From positions 62,001-126,000 of the forward strand of contig CAKNHF010000003.1 of NCBI GenBank assembly GCA_930972465.1: a stretch of 64,000 nt of DNA, written 5' to 3'. This DNA comes from an uncultured Lachnospiraceae bacterium. GTDB taxonomy: Bacteria > Bacillota > Clostridia > Lachnospirales > Lachnospiraceae. How positions within the stretch are numbered: the stretch's first letter is position 1; the number at the start of each line of letters is the position of its first letter. The notes below the pieces were generated by a model. It was not told the DNA's origin. It did not search any database and worked only from the letters and a program-made list of their open reading frames with translations. Below, one piece after another: positions 59,963 through 64,000 of this stretch. The position numbers and the translations under genes were made by a program.

Positions 59963-61378
59963 ATGAATTTGATTTTTTTGATAAGTATTCTTCTGAAAGG
60001 AGTCGGAGCTGTACTGGAAATACTTCTGCAGATTACGATCACAAGAGGAATCGGAGTCTCGGGGTATGGGACATATACAACATGGATTAACGCAGCGGAT
60101 CTGATATTCTGGTGCCTGTTTTCCGGTATTGTGAAATGTAATACATTTTATCTGTCAGGAAAACAGACAAGCCTGAGCGATTTCAAACATAAATATTATG
60201 TGAGATATGTGATTCCGGCTACCGTCTGTATCTGCTTTGCGGCGTGTGCATGGGGGCGGCAGGAATATCTGGTGATAGCGGTGATTGCCTTTGCGGAACT
60301 TCTGATGCTTGACCGGAGCAGCTGCCTTCTGGCAGAAGGAAGTTATATTTCTTCTCTTACAGGAGAATATGTTTTCGGCAGAATGTTCCTGCTTGTTTCT
60401 GTTTTTATTCTTCAGCGGACAGGAAGGTTTACCTTGAATGTGACAGTACTGCTGTATCTCGTTCAATATATTCTGGTGATTATCTTCTTTATGATGGTCA
60501 GTGAGAAGAAACGAAAACAGAATCTGAACAGACAGATGCGCTGTGAGGATCAGAAAGTATCTGTTCGTAAGCTGCTGCAGTATCAGAGAGCAGATATCAT
60601 GCAGGCAATGATAGGGCAGATGCCTGTAATTCTTCAGTATGTGCTGGCCGGTGCATTTGAGGCCGGCGTGGTCGGGATTGTGCTGCTTATAAAAAAACTG
60701 ATCAACTTTATATCCGGACCGGCGGCCAAAGTTTTTCTGCCGGAATTTTCCCGGCTCTATCACAGGGGGGACAGAGAGGGACTCAGAGACAGCTTTTCCG
60801 CGATCATGAGGATACAGATGATGTTTGCAGGGCCTCTCGCGGTTGTTCTGGCCGGCTATCCTGAGGTGGTTTTGAAGATACTTGCAGAGGAACTGATTCC
60901 GTACACAGCGCTGTTCATGGGCTGCTCTCTTATCTTTATCATTGCAGCGACACTTGGACCCTGCGGCGGTCTGATGCAGATGACCGGAAATGAACGAATG
61001 GATAATCGATGCAGAGAAGCAGCCATTTTATTAATGGCTGTAATATTTGTTCTTATGAGGAAAGATCCTCTTTTTGCACTTTACGGACTGGGAGCACAGA
61101 CGTTTGTCGAGTCTGTAAGTAAATATATATTTGTATGCCGCTGGCTGAAAAAACCGCCGGTCAGATTCTGCACCTATCTGAAATGGTGGATACTGCCTGC
61201 AGCTGCAATCGGCGTCAGCCGCTTCATGCACTGGCAGAATTCGCTGGCAATGATGATCGCTGCTGCAGGAATCGTATTCTGCATTCAGTTTGCGGCGGAA
61301 CTGAAAAATGAGAAGGGGCTGCGGCAGATGCTTCAGCAGAGGAGGAGTCTTTATGAACCGGAAGATACAGATGATTAG
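59963..61378 (+). CDS. Wzx-like oligosaccharide flippase
   Basis: 471 residues with about twelve to fourteen predicted membrane helices, a length typical for Wzx/MATE-type exporters of lipid-linked sugars. The N-terminal GVGAVLEILLQITITRGIGVSGYGTYTTWI and the middle VVGIVLLIKKLINFISGPAAKVFLPEFSRLYHRGD are characteristic of the polysaccharide-biosynthesis flippase family. It should move the undecaprenyl-linked repeat unit across the membrane. Confidence 0.85.
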   Translation: MNLIFLISILLKGVGAVLEILLQITITRGIGVSGYGTYTTWINAADLIFWCLFSGIVKCNTFYLSGKQTSLSDFKHKYYVRYVIPATVCICFAACAWGRQEYLVIAVIAFAELLMLDRSSCLLAEGSYISSLTGEYVFGRMFLLVSVFILQRTGRFTLNVTVLLYLVQYILVIIFFMMVSEKKRKQNLNRQMRCEDQKVSVRKLLQYQRADIMQAMIGQMPVILQYVLAGAFEAGVVGIVLLIKKLINFISGPAAKVFLPEFSRLYHRGDREGLRDSFSAIMRIQMMFAGPLAVVLAGYPEVVLKILAEELIPYTALFMGCSLIFIIAATLGPCGGLMQMTGNERMDNRCREAAILLMAVIFVLMRKDPLFALYGLGAQTFVESVSKYIFVCRWLKKPPVRFCTYLKWWILPAAAIGVSRFMHWQNSLAMMIAAAGIVFCIQFAAELKNEKGLRQMLQQRRSLYEPEDTDD

Positions 61379-61418
61379 ACTGATGCTGTGCAGCGAGAAA
61401 TTTAAAGGTTGAAATTAT

Positions 61419-62318
61419 ATGAATAAGAAAAGAACATATTTTATTAAATGGCTTTTTAGGAGAACTCTTGCAAAGGTTAATCAGATACTATGTTTCTTTT
61501 TGCCGGAATCCAGAGTAAAGACAATAAATGCAAGATGGTACTTTAAGCGAAAAATCAATATTGAGCATCCTCAGAAATTGAATGAAAAGATACTCTGGAT
61601 GGAGTATAATACGGATGCATCTCTCCGCAGCAGGCTTACAGATAAATACGAAGTCAGGCAGTATGTTGCGAAAAAAGGGTATGAGGAATGTCTTGTTCCG
61701 CTTTTCGGGATCTATGATTCTCCCGATGAGATCAATATAGAAGATATTCCGGAGCAGTTTGTGCTGAAAGCAACACACGGATGTGATATGAATTATATAT
61801 GCAGAAAAAAAGAAGACACAGATATTCGGGATTTGCAGCGTCGGATGAAAATGTGGATGAAGATTAACACCGCGTATGTGTCTCTGGAAATGCATTACAG
61901 AACGATCTCTCCCAGGATTATTTGTGAAAAATATATTGAGAGCGGAGATAACCCCCTGACGGATTATAAAATTCACTGCAGTGACGGTAAAGCACGATTT
62001 ATTCTTGTGTGCAGTTATGGACATGGGAAACGTTACCTGGACGTTTTCAGCAGGTCGTGGGAACATCTGCCGGTTGTAGTGGGGGCGGAAGAAAATCCGG
62101 ACAGGCCCTGCAGGCCGGAACAACTGGAAGAGATGTGCGTGATGGCAGAGAACCTCGCAGAGGGAATTCCATTTGTCCGTATTGATCTGTATACAGTGGG
62201 ACATAAGGTCTACTTCGGAGAAATGACTTTTACTCCGGCAACGGGGATGCTATTCCATTTTAGTGATGAATTCTTGATGGAAGAAGGAAAATATTGTACA
62301 ATTGTACCGTCAGACTGA
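61419..62318 (+). CDS. TupA-like ATP-grasp protein
   Basis: 299 residues. It matches the ATPgrasp_TupA family found in polysaccharide and teichuronopeptide loci: LNEKILWMEYN near the N-terminus, LTDKYEVRQYVAKKGYEE, QFVLKATHGCDMNYIC, ICEKYIESGDNPLTDYKIHCSDGK and a C-terminal VRIDLYTVGHKVYFGEMTFTPATG containing the metal/ATP acidic residues. It may attach an amino acid or similar group to the polymer; many are labelled glycosyltransferases in databases without proof. Confidence 0.85.
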   Translation: MNKKRTYFIKWLFRRTLAKVNQILCFFLPESRVKTINARWYFKRKINIEHPQKLNEKILWMEYNTDASLRSRLTDKYEVRQYVAKKGYEECLVPLFGIYDSPDEINIEDIPEQFVLKATHGCDMNYICRKKEDTDIRDLQRRMKMWMKINTAYVSLEMHYRTISPRIICEKYIESGDNPLTDYKIHCSDGKARFILVCSYGHGKRYLDVFSRSWEHLPVVVGAEENPDRPCRPEQLEEMCVMAENLAEGIPFVRIDLYTVGHKVYFGEMTFTPATGMLFHFSDEFLMEEGKYCTIVPSD

Positions 62319-62364
62319 GCAGAGAAAATATGTTCAGAAGCAGGCTGCAGCGAAAGGATAAAGA

Positions 62365-63378
62365 ATGGATTTATTTGCGGTTTTACTTGCCATACTGCTT
62401 TTATGGAATTGCGGATATTCAGATTTTAATCAGGAGTATCTTTCGAAAGACAATTCCAGGATTATCAAAGGTTTCTTCAGTATTTTGATTGTGATACATC
62501 ATATTGCACAGAGAACGACAGGAGGAATTATATTTCCGGCGTTCGGATACATTGGATTTCTGGTGGTGGGTGTTTTTTTCTTTTATTCCGGCTATGGAGT
62601 AATGGTACAGTATGAGTTAAAAGGGCAGCAATATCTGGAACGTTTTTTCGGAAAGAGAGTCTGGAAGGTATTGAAGCCGTACCTGCTGGCTAATGTCGTA
62701 TATCTTCTGATCGATTATATATCAGGGAGCAGATATAACTGGGACGAGATCCTGAAGAATGTGATCTCGGGAAAAATCGTTCCGTTCTCATGGTTTGTAA
62801 TCTCTATTATTGTTCTGTACGGCATATTCTGGCTGTCCTGTATTTTGACCAGAAGCAGACGGGAAATTCTTCTGATTGTATTTGGTCTCACAGTATATTG
62901 CCTGATGTGTATGAAGATGCATCTACCGGATCAATGGTATGTATCGGTATATGCATTTGCTCTGGGGTGTGGATTCTGCCGGATCAGAGAAAAAACTGAA
63001 AAATATTTCCGGACGGGATATTGGATCAAATTGTTTCTGATGCTGGCTCTGACGCTGATATTTGTGATTGCAGGAAAAACTTTTCCGCTGGAAATTTCTG
63101 AAGTTATATTTTGCAATGCAGGCGTTATATGTTTTTGTCTGCTGATTATCGGAATTACCATGAGGTTCTCTTTTCATAATTGTGTTCTGGCTTTCCTGGG
63201 AGAGAACAATTACGAAATTTATTTATATCAGGGGATATTTGTATCCTGTATTGTTATCGGGAAAAACTTCGTATATGCAGCCAGCACAGTCTGCCTGTTG
63301 CTGGCAGTGGTATTCATTATGAGGAGGATTAATATACATATGTTTCCCGGAAAAGAGAAGGGAAAAAGACAGGTATGA
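62365..63378 (+). CDS. Membrane acyltransferase (acyltransferase 3 family)
   Basis: 337 residues with about ten membrane helices. The conserved helix-1 histidine is in ILIVIHHIAQ, and FFFYSGYGVMVQY and KRVWKVLKPY resemble the RxxR/YxxP region of acyltransferase-3 proteins. Such enzymes O-acetylate surface polysaccharides. The end overlaps the next gene by ATGA. Confidence 0.85.
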   Translation: MDLFAVLLAILLLWNCGYSDFNQEYLSKDNSRIIKGFFSILIVIHHIAQRTTGGIIFPAFGYIGFLVVGVFFFYSGYGVMVQYELKGQQYLERFFGKRVWKVLKPYLLANVVYLLIDYISGSRYNWDEILKNVISGKIVPFSWFVISIIVLYGIFWLSCILTRSRREILLIVFGLTVYCLMCMKMHLPDQWYVSVYAFALGCGFCRIREKTEKYFRTGYWIKLFLMLALTLIFVIAGKTFPLEISEVIFCNAGVICFCLLIIGITMRFSFHNCVLAFLGENNYEIYLYQGIFVSCIVIGKNFVYAASTVCLLLAVVFIMRRINIHMFPGKEKGKRQV

Positions 63379-64000
63379 TAATTTATTTATTTCAGAGTCT
63401 GATATCACTGGCGGCACTCTGGTATTATCGGGATAACCGGATCCGGTATCTTACAATTACAACAGTGGCATATTTTATGTTGTATTTTGCAACAGGGGAC
63501 TTTGATATTTCGCTTTCGCTCTATTTCGGCTTTCTTATCATTGGAGCAGGTCTTCCTCGGAATATTGAGATGAGCAGTCTTTTCCTGTTATTATGGCTTG
63601 TGGTCTATACTATCGTCGGAGTTGTATTTCAGGATTTATTTGCAACCGCAACTGCTCTTATTACGCGTTTTGGATATATTATAATTTTTCTCTTTATGCT
63701 GCTGGACAAAAAGACGGACAGTTTGTGGAAAGCGGATACGGAGGACTATCGGTTTATTGTCCGGGCGGGGCTGATAACAGAGCTGGCCATCGTCGCACTG
63801 GTATGGATGCGGACTGGCATAGGCAGCAGGGTTGTTGCCGGCAATCAGCCGATAGGCGCCGGAATAGTGATTGGTCTGACAGCGGTTATCGGCTGGTGCT
63901 ATCTGCGGAAAATGTTTACAGCAGCAGAAACTGCAGTCTACAGCCTGATTTCCGTTGTTGTCACAGTGCTTTCGGGAACGCGGGGCTATATGGTGATCAT
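63375..64000 (+). CDS. Wzy-like polysaccharide polymerase, 3' end outside window
   Basis: Open from ATG 63375 (ATGA overlap with the acyltransferase) to the window end, giving at least 208 residues, nearly all membrane helices (MIIYLFQSLISLAALWYYRD at the start). The last visible residues, SGTRGYMVI, resemble the SG(T/S)RG loop of O-antigen polymerases/ligases. With a flippase and initiating transferase nearby, a Wzy polymerase is the expected missing part. Truncated by the window edge. Confidence 0.75.
   Translation, partial: MIIYLFQSLISLAALWYYRDNRIRYLTITTVAYFMLYFATGDFDISLSLYFGFLIIGAGLPRNIEMSSLFLLLWLVVYTIVGVVFQDLFATATALITRFGYIIIFLFMLLDKKTDSLWKADTEDYRFIVRAGLITELAIVALVWMRTGIGSRVVAGNQPIGAGIVIGLTAVIGWCYLRKMFTAAETAVYSLISVVVTVLSGTRGYMVI

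Overview
The window is about 64 kb of a mid-GC Gram-positive chromosome. The protein set fits a gut Lachnospiraceae (Clostridia): lipoproteins with Gram-positive lipoboxes, AGGAGG ribosome binding sites, a two-subunit class 1B dihydroorotate dehydrogenase (PyrK/PyrDB), a BMP-type nucleoside ABC transporter, a small alarmone synthetase, and very large Ig-rich secreted glycosidases. No rRNA, tRNA, CRISPR array, transposase or integrase was seen.

Layout. (1) 1-7425: an operon-like run of eight genes. Six encode zinc-ribbon proteins attached to unrelated parts (TPR/WG repeats, a C-type-lectin-like domain, a dispanin-like membrane domain); the other two are a membrane-tethered GH3 enzyme and a DUF2752 protein. 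(2) 7445-15777: pyrimidine genes pyrF-pyrK-pyrD and pyrE. A 4.1-kb surface-anchored 5'-nucleotidase gene, bounded by terminators, sits between pyrD and pyrE. Short GCCTGAC-type palindromes are scattered through this part. (3) 15812-22353: VanZ-like, DUF6142-like and M29 aminopeptidase genes run into purE-purM-purN-purD. (4) 22381-29423: an MDR dehydrogenase, mtnA and a four-gene BMP-family nucleoside transporter, closed by a strong bidirectional terminator. (5) 29519-32751: a (p)ppGpp synthetase on the minus strand, then a Crp/Fnr regulator, thioredoxin and an AraC-type regulator.

(6) 32804-56428: the standout region. Four consecutive genes (6.3, 4.9, 6.6 and 5.1 kb) encode exported multi-domain glycosidases. 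Recognised parts are a GH30 enzyme resembling endo-beta-1,6-galactanases, a GH43_24-like exo-beta-1,3-galactanase, several other GH43 propellers of arabinofuranosidase type, a beta-helix domain, CBM32/LamG/CBM4-like binding domains and atrophied Ig linkers. The combination points to side-chain and backbone degradation of type II arabinogalactan (arabinogalactan-protein). All four proteins end in the same three-Ig cassette with no sortase motif. Two of them carry two copies each of a roughly 175-residue module I cannot name. RNA hairpins occupy the gaps between the genes. (7) 56528-58103: a PpiC/SurA-like foldase lipoprotein and a small lipoprotein. (8) 58151-64000: start of an exopolysaccharide/capsule locus (initiating sugar transferase, GT2, flippase, TupA-like ATP-grasp, acyltransferase, and a Wzy-like polymerase cut by the window end).

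The AraC regulator probably controls the glycosidase cluster, and the foldase may serve the large exported enzymes. No sugar transporter lies in the cluster. Family calls come from reading motifs; no database search was run.
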